The position numbers were made by a program, and so were the translations under genes. Under the pieces are notes generated by a model. That model saw nothing but the letters and a program-made list of their open reading frames with translations, made no database searches and was not told the DNA's origin. Of a stretch of 64,000 nt of DNA, positions 32,337 through 41,197 are shown one piece after another (the first letter of the stretch is position 1; every line of letters starts with the position of its first letter). This stretch comes from Shewanella polaris. GTDB taxonomy: Bacteria; Pseudomonadota; Gammaproteobacteria; Enterobacterales; Shewanellaceae. Where the stretch lies: contig NZ_CP041036.1 in the NCBI RefSeq assembly GCF_006385555.1, forward strand, positions 496,001 through 560,000, read 5' to 3'.

Positions 32337-32415
32337 GTTAGACGCTCGTGTGGGACGTTAAGCCGTAATATTGTGGCTTTGCGCCCCCACATTCACATTC
32401 GATGTATAGCGTTAT
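32337..32415 (+). repeat. attC-like imperfect hairpin
   Basis: Starting gttagacgctcg just after the DUF2892 stop, this segment folds as tgtggg (32349-32354) with cccaca (32386-32391) and aagcc (32360-32364) with ggctt (32375-32379). It ends gcgttat (32409-32415). Size, nested arms and the terminal GCGTTAT recall integron attC sites, but the left core is not canonical and no integrase is in the window. Low confidence. Confidence 0.25.
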
Positions 32416-32580
32416 ATTGTAGATTTTATCAGTGGGTTATGTTGTACATAATAAGTTTATAGAATGATACCTATCAATTATTCACATACTGATGACCATC
32501 TTCTAAACCAAGCATTAGACTAAGTGTTCATTTTTAGCCATTCTACAATCTTGTTAATCATTTCAAGTATAGGAGCCCAG

Positions 32581-33183
32581 ATGTGGGATCAAAGGTATAA
32601 CGAAGACGAGTTTGTGTATGGAACCGAGCCTAATGATTTCTTAAAATCTGAGTATTTTCGAATACCAAAGGGTGGTCGAGTACTTTGTTTGGCGGAAGGA
32701 GAAGGTAGAAATGCAGTTTTTTTGGCTAAACAAGGATACATAGTTACCGCTGTCGATCAATCTGCTGTGGGTCTTAAAAAGGCAGAAAGCCTAGCCGCTA
32801 AATGTGGCGTAGAAATATCAACAGTTGTAGCGGACTTGAGTCACTATGACGTAGGTTTGAATGTCTGGGATGGCATAGTATCAATATCTGCACATGTTCC
32901 TCCTTTATTGCGTAAATCTCTCCATCGACAAGCTGTTAGTGCGCTTAAAAATAACGGCGTATTTATTTTAGAAGCATTTACTGAACGTCATATTCATATG
33001 GCAGGAGTCGGCGGGCCACCAGCGTCTAACAAAGAATTATTTATGTCTTTGGAAGAATTGGAAACTGAGCTTAAAGGGTTAGAGTTTGTTATTGGTAATG
33101 AAGTAGAAAGACATATTTCTGAAGGAAAATATCATCAAGGAGACAGTGCCGTTGTGCAAATAGTTGGATACAAAACAGTTTAA
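32581..33183 (+). CDS. Class I SAM-dependent methyltransferase
   Basis: 200 residues from the ATG at 32581, preceded by AGGAG; the frame is open further upstream, but without support. MWDQRYNEDEFVYGTEPNDFL is the N-terminal signature of a broad methyltransferase group that includes TehB-like enzymes. Motif I is VLCLAEGEGRNAVFLAKQG (the usual Gly-rich loop, with AEGEGRNA) and motif II VTAVDQS. The substrate is not known. The enzyme could detoxify tellurite/selenite or thiol compounds, or act in metabolite repair. It lies as an isolated gene in the accessory segment, ended by a short hairpin. Confidence 0.8.
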   Translation: MWDQRYNEDEFVYGTEPNDFLKSEYFRIPKGGRVLCLAEGEGRNAVFLAKQGYIVTAVDQSAVGLKKAESLAAKCGVEISTVVADLSHYDVGLNVWDGIVSISAHVPPLLRKSLHRQAVSALKNNGVFILEAFTERHIHMAGVGGPPASNKELFMSLEELETELKGLEFVIGNEVERHISEGKYHQGDSAVVQIVGYKTV

Positions 33184-33264
33184 GGTTTTTCGATGTTGCG
33201 GAAGTTGTAAACGGCTGAATGGATTGATATGTGAAGTATGGTGCTTAGACTGTCATTTTATAGA

Positions 33265-33285
33265 TATGGCCTGCGGCCATACTTT
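33265..33285 (+). terminator. Short hairpin after the methyltransferase gene
   Basis: tatggcc and ggccata pair over a tgc loop, followed by CTTTT. The stem is only seven base pairs but GC-rich at its centre. Confidence 0.5.
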
Positions 33286-33351
33286 TAACTCACAGTAGCT
33301 CAATTTTTTTGTTAGAACTTAGTTCTAATTCTTCTGTTTAGATATCATTGA

Positions 33352-33385
33352 TTTTGTTTATCATGAAGTTTAATGATAAACAAAA
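33352..33385. terminator. AT-rich stem-loop at convergent gene ends
   Basis: ttttgtttatcat (33352-33364) and atgataaacaaaa (33373-33385) form a perfect 13-bp stem with an 8-base loop between the methyltransferase gene and the histidine kinase gene. It is likely to end the kinase transcript on the minus strand. Confidence 0.55.
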
Positions 33386-33447
33386 CTGAGTCAGTACTAC
33401 TGAGGTCATGAATCAAATCGCTGATCATTTGCGATTCAAAAATGAGA

Positions 33448-34905
33448 TTAACTCTGCGTTACAAGCTCTATCTTAAATTCACTTCCTACGCCCGGTTGGC
33501 TGTCTATTTCAATTCTGCATTTCAATAAGCCTAATAACTGCCTGACGATGGCGAGTCCGACGCCGAGTTGTGGCAGACTTTGATTAGTCTCAAACGACAG
33601 TGTCGTCATCGATAATTGTTTCAGGGCGTCAACTTCATGCTTGTGCATGCCTGCGCCGGTGTCGCGCACGGTTAACCATTGTTGACCATTGTGTTGTGCG
33701 TTGATGATTTGAATCTTGCCACCGGCGGGGGTGTAGCGCAGGGCGTTATCGACCAAGTTGTTCAGTATGCGGCGCATTAGTGCGGGGTCGGTATAGATTT
33801 GGCTGGCATGATTGATGTCGAAATCTAATTGAACCCCGAGCTTTTTTGCTCGAGGAGTAAAGGTTTGTTCAATATCGCTAAGCAGTTCGCTTAGGTTGAC
33901 TTGTTGCAGTTGTGCATCGATTTGACCATTTTCTAGGGCGGCCAATTCTAATAACTGTGCCAGTAGCTGTTGTAAGGTTTGGCCTGAGTTTGCAGCATAT
34001 TGGATTAGCGCCTCGTCCCGTTCGTGCTCGGGTAATATCAACCAAGTATCGATATAACCTAACAATGCGGTAAGTGGGGTTTTTAAGTCATGTGATAAAT
34101 GCAGTAAAAAGTCGTGTTTGGCCTGTTGTTGGCGTTTCACTTGCTGTTGCTGCAATTGGATTTCTTGCAATAAATGATTGATATGATGGCTGAGCTGGCT
34201 TATTTCTAAGCTGCCACGATAGCGCTGGGGGAGCATCAGTTTGTCTGACATCGGGGTGTTTTTAAGTTCGGTTAAGTCTTGAGCGAGCTTTTGGATTGGG
34301 CGGGTAAAATAGCGCAATAAAATCACAAATAGCACTAAAGCAAAAATGATCCAAAAACCGATTGTAGCGCCCCAGATTTTAGGTTGGTTTTCGGCATTAA
34401 TAAGTGCCTGCCAGCTGTCGTAATCTTCACCGCCAATAATCACATATAAATAACCGCTATGAAGCCCGTCTTCGGTGATGAGTTTACTGGCGGAAAAAAT
34501 CTTGTGGGTATCTTCGCTGCGCGGATCTGTGCCAAGCACTGGCAGGCTGTCGCCATTTAAAAACTGTTGAATAATTGTAGTATCGACTCGGTGAGTTTTA
34601 ATTTTTTCTTCTTTGGCGTCATAGGCAATCACTTTACCATCTGGGTCTAAGGTATAAATTTCAAAGCTTGGCCCTAACAACATAAAGTCGTGAAAGGCTT
34701 CTTTAAGCGCGGCGTCTGACGTGATCCCTTGCGATAATAAAGGGTTGATGTGTGCCATATGTTCAGCAAGTTGTAGGTGCAGTGATTGCTGAATTTGATT
34801 ACGGCTGAATTCATGGTTAAGTTGCAACCATTGCCATAACGCTACAAACAGTAATAACACGATGATTGTTGATGCTAAAAACAACCGATTAAATAAGCGA
34901 TTCAT
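33448..34905 (-). CDS. Sensor histidine kinase
   Basis: 485 residues from the ATG at 34905, which overlaps the regulator stop (TAATG). Two transmembrane helices (about 11-27 and 180-198) enclose a periplasmic sensor domain of about 150 residues. HAMP follows (about 200-255), then a Gln-rich helix, the phosphoacceptor His272 in HLSHDLKTPLTALLGY, and the ATPase with NLVDNALRYTP (N box), DTGAGM and GVGLAIVRQLL. It should phosphorylate the regulator encoded just upstream. The ligand is unknown. The two spondin_N-type proteins encoded next to the pair are candidates for its output or for its signal. Confidence 0.9.
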   Translation of the reverse strand: MNRLFNRLFLASTIIVLLLFVALWQWLQLNHEFSRNQIQQSLHLQLAEHMAHINPLLSQGITSDAALKEAFHDFMLLGPSFEIYTLDPDGKVIAYDAKEEKIKTHRVDTTIIQQFLNGDSLPVLGTDPRSEDTHKIFSASKLITEDGLHSGYLYVIIGGEDYDSWQALINAENQPKIWGATIGFWIIFALVLFVILLRYFTRPIQKLAQDLTELKNTPMSDKLMLPQRYRGSLEISQLSHHINHLLQEIQLQQQQVKRQQQAKHDFLLHLSHDLKTPLTALLGYIDTWLILPEHERDEALIQYAANSGQTLQQLLAQLLELAALENGQIDAQLQQVNLSELLSDIEQTFTPRAKKLGVQLDFDINHASQIYTDPALMRRILNNLVDNALRYTPAGGKIQIINAQHNGQQWLTVRDTGAGMHKHEVDALKQLSMTTLSFETNQSLPQLGVGLAIVRQLLGLLKCRIEIDSQPGVGSEFKIELVTQS

Positions 34906-35639
34906 TAGTGGGCTTGCACCTCTGGTGGTGAAAATTTGTAGCCTACGCCCCACACGGTTTTGACAAGATCATGTTCAGGTGAGCACAAAGAAAGCTTGTT
35001 ACGCAAACGGTTGATGTGACTGTTTACTGTGTGCTCATAGCCGTCGTAGTGATAACCCCATACTGCTTCTAACAGTTGCATGCGGCTAAAGACTTGTTGC
35101 GGGTGCTTGGCTAAAAATAGCAGTAAATCAAACTCGCGGGCGGTGAGGGTTAACGCTTTATTAAACGCGGTAACTTCACGGGTACTGGAGTTAATGGTTA
35201 CGCTGTTAAATTCAATTTGTTGGGTTTGTTCATGTTGGGCTTTTCCGCGTCTTAATAGTGCTTTTACTCGTGCGCGCAGTTCTAATACGCTAAAGGGTTT
35301 GACGAGATAATCATCTGCCCCAGCTTCAAGACCTAGTACCACATCTGCTTCTGAATCTTTGGCGGTTAATAGCATCAGCGGGACTTCCTTACCGTCTTGG
35401 CGTAGTTGCTCACACAGCATAATGCCATCACCATCGGGGAGCATGCGGTCCATTAATATGAGGTCGAGCCTTTTATGTTCGATTATGTGCATGGCTTGCT
35501 TCAAGGTGGTGGCGTGGTCGACGCTGTAGTTGAGTGCTTTGAGGTTAAGTATGATTAACTTAGCCAAGTCTTGTTCGTCTTCGACTAGCAAAATATGTTG
35601 CGGACAAACATGGCCATTATGTTTCGCGGTTCCATTCAT
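34905..35639 (-). CDS. OmpR-family response regulator
   Basis: 244 residues. The receiver domain has the acidic pair VEDEQD (about 20-24), the phosphoacceptor Asp64 in ILMDRMLPDGDG, LTAKD with the conserved Thr, and LVKPFSV with the conserved Lys. The C-terminal winged helix (about 145-235) ends in WGVGYKF, as usual for this family. It is cotranscribed and overlapping with the histidine kinase gene. Two spondin_N protein genes lie immediately upstream in the same direction, so all four may form one transcript. Confidence 0.93.
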   Translation of the reverse strand: MNGTAKHNGHVCPQHILLVEDEQDLAKLIILNLKALNYSVDHATTLKQAMHIIEHKRLDLILMDRMLPDGDGIMLCEQLRQDGKEVPLMLLTAKDSEADVVLGLEAGADDYLVKPFSVLELRARVKALLRRGKAQHEQTQQIEFNSVTINSSTREVTAFNKALTLTAREFDLLLFLAKHPQQVFSRMQLLEAVWGYHYDGYEHTVNSHINRLRNKLSLCSPEHDLVKTVWGVGYKFSPPEVQAH

Positions 35640-35749
35640 GGTGACTTCCTCAAAGCAAATCCAGTAATTGCATTAATACTTAGACCCGCTTTGAGGAGAA
35701 TAAATTTCAATCGGGTTGAAATTCATTCAGTCGACACGACCGATTAAGA

Positions 35750-36469
35750 TTATTCAGTACGCATAATAGTGATAGCTAACACCGGGTTATCAAAACGGTG
35801 CGACGCACCCAGTACTGAATCGGCTAAGCCGTCGTACATTGAAATAACACCAGGATGAATATGCACAAAGTCGACATCATCACGGCTGGCGTTAAAACCT
35901 TCGCCGCCATCAGCAGGTCCTGGCATAGTGCCTTTGGCTTCGCTGTTGGCTTCGGTGCCAGCATCATAAGCCATAAACTTCATCGCGGTTGTTGCATCCA
36001 CTTCCATTCCGGCAATGGTGTAACTGTTAATACCGGTAAAGGCATCGTTAGTGTTAACCAACATGGTGGCTAAACTGATGCTAGCTACGTCGGCTTCATC
36101 TAAGGTCAGAGTCAGCGTTTCTGACATACCAGGCATTAATAAACCTGTGCCGTTAATGCTACTTTCGATCACGCTTAGTGCAGCTATGTCGGCAGTATCA
36201 CCACCTTCAGCCAGTTTCTCGAGTGCTTCGCTGGCCATTTCACCGGTGTTCCATAACATGGCATCACTAGCATGAGAGGCTAAGATAACCGGCGACATTG
36301 GTTGGTTAGCCGTCAGGTTAGTCACGGTCACCGTGAAGGTTTGCATCACTGGAGCTGGCGGTATAACAACAGCATTATCATCATCGTCATCACCACAGGC
36401 AGTAAGTAGTGTTGCAGCAGCCAGCATGGCAATTAAGCTGGGCTTAAGTGTAAAGTCAGTGCGTTTCAT
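35750..36469 (-). CDS. Spondin_N-domain lipoprotein
   Basis: 239 residues. An N-terminal hydrophobic stretch ends in LLTAC, a lipobox with Cys25 followed by GDDDDD, so the mature protein is probably an outer-membrane lipoprotein. The rest matches the spondin_N fold seen in some marine bacteria: FTVTVTNLT, SPVILASHASDAMLW, TNDAFTG, MAYDAGTEANSE and a C-terminal FVHIHPGV. Most of these motifs recur at the same positions in the adjacent 233-residue protein, so the two are tandem paralogues. The HxHPG motif could bind metal. Function in bacteria is unknown. Confidence 0.8.
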   Translation of the reverse strand: MKRTDFTLKPSLIAMLAAATLLTACGDDDDDNAVVIPPAPVMQTFTVTVTNLTANQPMSPVILASHASDAMLWNTGEMASEALEKLAEGGDTADIAALSVIESSINGTGLLMPGMSETLTLTLDEADVASISLATMLVNTNDAFTGINSYTIAGMEVDATTAMKFMAYDAGTEANSEAKGTMPGPADGGEGFNASRDDVDFVHIHPGVISMYDGLADSVLGASHRFDNPVLAITIMRTE

Positions 36470-36480
36470 GGGCTACCTCC

Positions 36481-37182
36481 TTATTTTACTGTCACCACAA
36501 CTTTGGCTACAGGGTTCAACCAGCGATGAACGCGACTGTCTAAATCACTCATTCCACCAGCAGGGTCCATGTCACCTAAAACGCCAGGGTGAGTATGTAC
36601 ATTACTATTGTCAGAATTATCCATCACGCCAGTGCCATTAGCTCCACCGTCACCACCAGGGGCTGCCGGAATACCCGGTACGCCTGACATTCCGCCGCCA
36701 TTAATGATTTCATCATTGGCTTCTGTGCCAGCATCATAAGCATTGACGTACATAGTGTACGTGCCCGCTTCAGTAGGGATTTTCCAACCATCTAGCCCCA
36801 TAAAAGCATCGTTAGTGGGTAACACCATAGCTACGATAGATAAATGGGTGTTGTCGCCAGTATCAAGCATTACGCCACTAACATTTGCACCTGCGGCAAG
36901 TAACCCCGTTGCAGGATTTGCTGATGTGACGCCTGCATTGCCGGTTACCGCAGCATCTAAGTCGGCAATGTCGCCGCCTTCAGCCATTTTTTGTAAGGCT
37001 GCGGATGCTTCAGTTCCGACTTGAAATAGGTGGCTGTCAGCGTCGTGGGCTGCGATCAACAGTGGGGTAAAGTGATTTCCGTGAGTTAAATTGGTCACAC
37101 TGACTTCAATATCAGCGGCTAAGGTTGGTAGGCTGAATAATCCAGCAGCCATAAGACTTGCAGTCACTAGTGTACGTTTCAT
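36481..37182 (-). CDS. Spondin_N-domain exported protein
   Basis: 233 residues from the ATG at 37182, with AAGGAG upstream. A classical signal peptide (1-22, ending TLAA) shows it is exported but not lipidated. The domain reads VSVTNLTHGNHFTPLLIAAHD, ASAALQKMAEGGDIADL, TNDAFMG, NAYDAGTEANDE, NVHTHPGV, each with a counterpart in the lipoprotein 11 bp downstream. A Gly/Pro-rich insertion (about 173-193) is specific to this copy. It is the first gene of the spondin pair and is divergent from the GNAT gene across a 140-bp region with a GTTAAC dyad. Role unknown. Confidence 0.8.
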   Translation of the reverse strand: MKRTLVTASLMAAGLFSLPTLAADIEVSVTNLTHGNHFTPLLIAAHDADSHLFQVGTEASAALQKMAEGGDIADLDAAVTGNAGVTSANPATGLLAAGANVSGVMLDTGDNTHLSIVAMVLPTNDAFMGLDGWKIPTEAGTYTMYVNAYDAGTEANDEIINGGGMSGVPGIPAAPGGDGGANGTGVMDNSDNSNVHTHPGVLGDMDPAGGMSDLDSRVHRWLNPVAKVVVTVK

Positions 37183-37258
37183 AACCGAGCTCCTTTGTTT
37201 AATTGCAGCCAGTATGCACAAGTGATCTCACCTACTTATCGCCAAATTATCACAAAAG

Positions 37259-37273
37259 GTTAACATCGTTAAC
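37259..37273. promoter_or_regulatory. GTTAAC dyad in the divergent promoter region
   Basis: gttaac-atc-gttaac is a perfect 15-bp dyad directly before TATAAT at 37279-37284. It lies between the -35 and -10 positions expected for the plus-strand GNAT gene and could repress it, or affect the divergent spondin operon. The cognate regulator is unknown. Confidence 0.35.
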
Positions 37274-37323
37274 TTGACTATAATAACGTGTGATAAAGTG
37301 AGTTCAAACCAACAAAAATAACA

Positions 37324-37881
37324 ATGATTATGATTAGACAACTGACTCCCGCTGACTTTGATGCGGTAATCGCACTCGGTGAAATTGTCCATGGTAGTGG
37401 TTATATGGACACCGCGGAACTCACCGCGATTTATCACAAAGGCATTAAAAATGGCATTAATGCCAATTTTGTTGCGCTTGAAAATGAACAACTTATTGGT
37501 TTTCGGTTAACGTATGCCGCAGGTCAATGGCCACAAGATCAATGGTGTACTGTTGATAAGTGGTACGTGAAATTTGAAGATGTGTGTTATTTCAAATCAA
37601 ACACCATTGCAGAATCTGCCCGTGGTCAAGGGCTTGGTGGGGAGCTATTAGCCGCCTCTAAAGCTGCGGTTATTGCTCAAGGGGCTAAAGCGGGGGTCAG
37701 CCATTTATGGCAGCAAAGTCCTAATAATGCTGCGGTGCGTTACTTTACTAAGGCGGGAGGGAAATTGATTGCTCAACACCCACAACGCTGGCATCAACGT
37801 TATATGGGCGATGATTACATTTGCGTCATATGCGATGAAGACTGCCATTGCGTTGCCAGTGAAATGCTACTGATTTTTTAA
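37324..37881 (+). CDS. GNAT-family N-acetyltransferase
   Basis: 185 residues. The GNAT fold is shown by MIRQLTPADFDAVIAL at the start, a central beta-strand region, and the acetyl-CoA loop ARGQGLGGELLAAS (about 100-113). FTKAGG near residue 140 is the usual end-of-fold helix-strand. The C-terminus is Cys/Asp-rich (CVICDEDCHC). The substrate is unknown. The ATG at 37324 has little ribosome-site support, and the ATG at 37330 is equally possible. It is probably cotranscribed with the FAD oxidoreductase 39 bp downstream, which suggests an amine or amino-acid substrate. Confidence 0.8.
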   Translation: MIMIRQLTPADFDAVIALGEIVHGSGYMDTAELTAIYHKGIKNGINANFVALENEQLIGFRLTYAAGQWPQDQWCTVDKWYVKFEDVCYFKSNTIAESARGQGLGGELLAASKAAVIAQGAKAGVSHLWQQSPNNAAVRYFTKAGGKLIAQHPQRWHQRYMGDDYICVICDEDCHCVASEMLLIF

Positions 37882-37920
37882 TGTCTGCTCTCTAAATCAA
37901 TAATAAAAAAGAAGACCAAT

Positions 37921-39261
37921 ATGTACGATCCGCTGATTAACTCGCATCCTAATAATCAAACGTTTGCCCCTAGCTATTGGGCAAGCACTCAAGCCTTACC
38001 CGCACCAACTGCTGCATTGTCTGGCCGCCAACAAACCAACGTTGCCATAGTAGGTGGTGGCTACACAGGCTTATTAACGGCCTATTATTTGGCAACCGAA
38101 TTCAATATAGATTGCCATGTGTTAGAGGCCAACCAAGTTGGTTTTGGTGCCAGTGCGCGCAATGCTGGGTTTGTATTAAAAGGTTCGGGGCGTTTAGGGT
38201 ACGCCGCCATGACTCAGCGTTGGGACTTAGCAACGACCAAGGGTATATACGATGAATTCACTCAAGCGGTAGCTAGAGTTGATGGGCTGATAAAACAACA
38301 CAATATTGATTGTGAACCGCAAGAAGCGGGTTACTTGAAGGTGGCGCATAATCCTAAAGCATTAGTTACGCTGCAAAATGCTGCTAACTACATTCAACAA
38401 AATTTAGCCGATAGCCAAGACTCAGATGCCGAGTTTATCTCAAGCCAAGATTTTCGGGCTCAGTATTTAGATCATCATCAGGCCTATGGCGCGCTGCGTT
38501 TAAAAGACGGTTTTGGTCTCAATCCGCTTAAATTACTACTGGGTTATAAGTCGATGGTACAAAACCAAGGCGTGACTATTTCTGAGCAATCTTGCGTATT
38601 AGATTGGATTGAAGAGGGCGGCAAGCATCGTTTGATTACCGAAAGTGGTGAGCTGATTGCCAATAAAGTGATTATGGCGGGTAATGCTTATACCCCTAAA
38701 CGGTTTAATCAGCGTATAGACGATAAATTTTTGCCTATATTAAGCAATGTGATTGTAACCGAGCCGCTTACCGCTCAAGAGCTTGCAGAGGCCGGTTTAC
38801 ATACTCATCAAGTGACCATGGACACCCGTATTTTAAAATACTATTACCGTTTATTACCTGACAATCGTTTATTGTTTGGTGGCCGTGGTGCGGTGTGGGG
38901 CAAAGATGCTGCTAATCCCGTTTATGGCGAGCGCTTAAAAATGGCATTAAATAAGTGCTTTCCAAGCTTAACCAATAAAGCGATTGCTTATAATTGGACG
39001 GGTTGGATTGCTGCTGCAATGGATGATATGCCCCATGTGTATAGCAAAGATGGTGTAGGGTACAGTTTAGGATATTGTGGTGCAGGAGTGTCTTTTAGTA
39101 GCCAAGCTGCGTATCGCTTAGCGCAAAGTATTGCGGGGGAAACATTACCCAATTTACCTTTGTATCAACAACCTTTGCCTAAGTTCCCCTTCACCCAAGC
39201 AAGACGGCTTGGGCAATGGGGTTATTATCATTATGGTTGGTTGAAAGATCGTTTTGGTTAA
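37921..39261 (+). CDS. FAD-dependent oxidoreductase, DAO family (PuuB/OrdL-like)
   Basis: 446 residues. After an N-terminal extension with SYWASTQALPAP, the Rossmann FAD motif VAIVGGGYTGLLTAYYLA and the ELEANQVGFGASARNAGF region define the DAO superfamily; the GASARNAGF segment is typical of gamma-glutamylputrescine oxidases and relatives. The C-terminal part has WTGWIAAAMDDMPHV and YCGAGVSFSSQAAYRLA. It likely oxidises an amine or amino acid to an aldehyde or imine with hydrogen peroxide release. The preceding GNAT could process the same compound. It is not part of a complete puu pathway here, so the substrate is open. Confidence 0.85.
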   Translation: MYDPLINSHPNNQTFAPSYWASTQALPAPTAALSGRQQTNVAIVGGGYTGLLTAYYLATEFNIDCHVLEANQVGFGASARNAGFVLKGSGRLGYAAMTQRWDLATTKGIYDEFTQAVARVDGLIKQHNIDCEPQEAGYLKVAHNPKALVTLQNAANYIQQNLADSQDSDAEFISSQDFRAQYLDHHQAYGALRLKDGFGLNPLKLLLGYKSMVQNQGVTISEQSCVLDWIEEGGKHRLITESGELIANKVIMAGNAYTPKRFNQRIDDKFLPILSNVIVTEPLTAQELAEAGLHTHQVTMDTRILKYYYRLLPDNRLLFGGRGAVWGKDAANPVYGERLKMALNKCFPSLTNKAIAYNWTGWIAAAMDDMPHVYSKDGVGYSLGYCGAGVSFSSQAAYRLAQSIAGETLPNLPLYQQPLPKFPFTQARRLGQWGYYHYGWLKDRFG

Positions 39262-39295
39262 CCGCCCATTTCTAGGTTAATAGGCGGCTTCTTAG

Positions 39296-40780
39296 TTAAC
39301 CTATTACTTCACCAGTGCTTATTTTAGTTTCGTCTAATGGCTCAATTTTGAAATTGAAATAAGCATAAGATGCACTAATAAACGGACACACTAAGTTAAA
39401 GAAGGCGTAGGGCAGGTAAGCGACAGTCGCTACCCCAAGTGTACTGGCCATAAAGGCACCACAGGTATTCCATGGCACTAGCGGACTGGTTACGGTTGCT
39501 GAGTCTTCTAGTGAACGGCTTAAATTAACCGCCGCCAATTTACGGCGAGTGTATTCCACTTTTAACATTCGACCTGGCAGTACAATGGCTATGTATTGGT
39601 CCGCAGTAATGATGTTAGCGCCAATACACACCCCAAGGGTGGTAATAATCAAGCTAGCGGAACCCGTTACTACGGTGAGAATACTTTCTAAAATACGATT
39701 CAATAATCCAGTGACTTCCATTACGCCACCAAATGCCATAGCACACAGAATTAACCACACTGTCGTGACCATGCTGCTCATGCCACCACGGCTTAATAAA
39801 TTATCTAATACCTCATCGCCCGTGTTAGCGACATAGCCGTCAAACATGGCTATCCATAAACCTTTTACTAACGCCACAATCGGCACTAGCGTGTCGTCGT
39901 GTACAAAGGCTATCACGTTATCAAACTGAAACAATGCCGCGCACACCGCACCAGCTAAGGTACCTAATATGACCGTTGGAAATGCTGGCATTTTGCGGTT
40001 AGCTAAATACAACACCACTAATAACGGGATCAATAAATGTATTCCTGGGCTATAGGTCTTATCCAATAAAGCCAAGGTATCTGCGAGTTGGTTTTCTATC
40101 GGGGCAGCCTCTGCTGTAAGGCCTAAAAAAGTAAAACCAATCAGGGCAATGATAATGCTGGGTACTGTGGTCCATGTCATGTGGCGGATATGGCTAAAAA
40201 TGTCTGTACCCGCAACAGCAGGGGCAAGGTTTGTGGTGTCTGACATGGGTGACATTTTATCACCAAAATACGCGCCACTGATGATGGCACCAGCAGTAAT
40301 ATTGACATCTAATCCCATTGCAGACGAAATACCCACTAAGGCAATACCTAAGGTACCTGCAACGGTCCACGAGCTACCAATACTCAGTGCAACCACCGCA
40401 CACAATAAACAGCAGGCAGTATAAAAGTAGTCTGGGTTAAGGATTTGCATACCATAATAAATCATCGTCGGAACTGTACCGGCTAAAATCCACGTACCAA
40501 TGAGCGAACCTACGCTGAATAGAATCAATAAAGCACCGGTCGCAACACCAATACTTTTGACGATACCCCGTTCCATTTGATTCCAGCTATAACCATTTTT
40601 ATAACCGATGATCATGGCAATACATGCCGCTAACACTAATGCGATTTGATTGGCGCCTGATGAGCTGTCTGAAGAAAACAGATAAACCGCTGCCGCGAGC
40701 ATAAGAATAAGTGCAAAAACGGGGATTAGTGCATCAAGCAAGCTGGGTTGCTTGTGCTCGGAGGGTGTCGTTTGAGACAT
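39296..40780 (-). CDS. nhaC: Na+/H+ antiporter, NhaC family
   Basis: 494 residues from the ATG at 40780, preceded by AGGA. It has about twelve hydrophobic helices. Conserved segments include SIGSSWTVAGTLGIALVGIS, SGAYFGDKMSPMSDTTNLA (the NhaC signature region), LLSRGGMSSMVTTVW and SRSLEDSATVTSPLVPWNTCG. NhaC proteins exchange sodium for protons; some relatives exchange malate/lactate with sodium and protons (MleN), which cannot be excluded. It is a single minus-strand gene converging on the amine-oxidase-like gene. It is chromosomally stable, but the IS256 element lies 417 bp upstream. Confidence 0.88.
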   Translation of the reverse strand: MSQTTPSEHKQPSLLDALIPVFALILMLAAAVYLFSSDSSSGANQIALVLAACIAMIIGYKNGYSWNQMERGIVKSIGVATGALLILFSVGSLIGTWILAGTVPTMIYYGMQILNPDYFYTACCLLCAVVALSIGSSWTVAGTLGIALVGISSAMGLDVNITAGAIISGAYFGDKMSPMSDTTNLAPAVAGTDIFSHIRHMTWTTVPSIIIALIGFTFLGLTAEAAPIENQLADTLALLDKTYSPGIHLLIPLLVVLYLANRKMPAFPTVILGTLAGAVCAALFQFDNVIAFVHDDTLVPIVALVKGLWIAMFDGYVANTGDEVLDNLLSRGGMSSMVTTVWLILCAMAFGGVMEVTGLLNRILESILTVVTGSASLIITTLGVCIGANIITADQYIAIVLPGRMLKVEYTRRKLAAVNLSRSLEDSATVTSPLVPWNTCGAFMASTLGVATVAYLPYAFFNLVCPFISASYAYFNFKIEPLDETKISTGEVIG

Positions 40781-41189
40781 GAAAGGTCCTTTATTATCAT
40801 TATTATTGACCAATATCGATAAAGCGATTTGGTGTTAGTTGTTATTAATTAATTGTTGTTGATATCAAATCAGGTCTAGAGATGAAGTAAATATTTGAAA
40901 GTGAGAATGGTTCACCGTCGAATATCTCTACCTGAGATTTTTTGTTTATAAGTTGATAACTTATTTGTAACAGACACACATCCTGACATAAAAAGATGTG
41001 ATAAGTCGAACATTGTTAGCTTTGAGGGGAGAACTTTTGAAAGGATATGGTGACTATTATGGAACTGTGTGATTAGTTAGTTATTTCTATTGGTTATATA
41101 TGCGTAAGAAGCTAGATCGTATGAATAAGTTTGAATAAGTTTGAAAAAACACGGTTGAGGATATCCGCTGTAACCAGAGATATCCTCAT
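40781..41189. other. Intergenic region left of the IS element
   Basis: This stretch contains the nhaC promoter region. It also has a 10-bp stem tgaggatatc/gatatcctca at 41156-41188 immediately before the target duplication. Downstream of the IS the sequence resumes with gcgacttttttagc, so the uninterrupted site may have been a hairpin plus T-run terminator. No gene is seen. Confidence 0.4.
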
Positions 41190-41197
41190 TAAAAGGG

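Noticed and set aside
41123..41148. Tandem gaataagttt repeat near the IS element
   Set aside because: Only two units; no array and no spacers, so not a CRISPR or other functional repeat.
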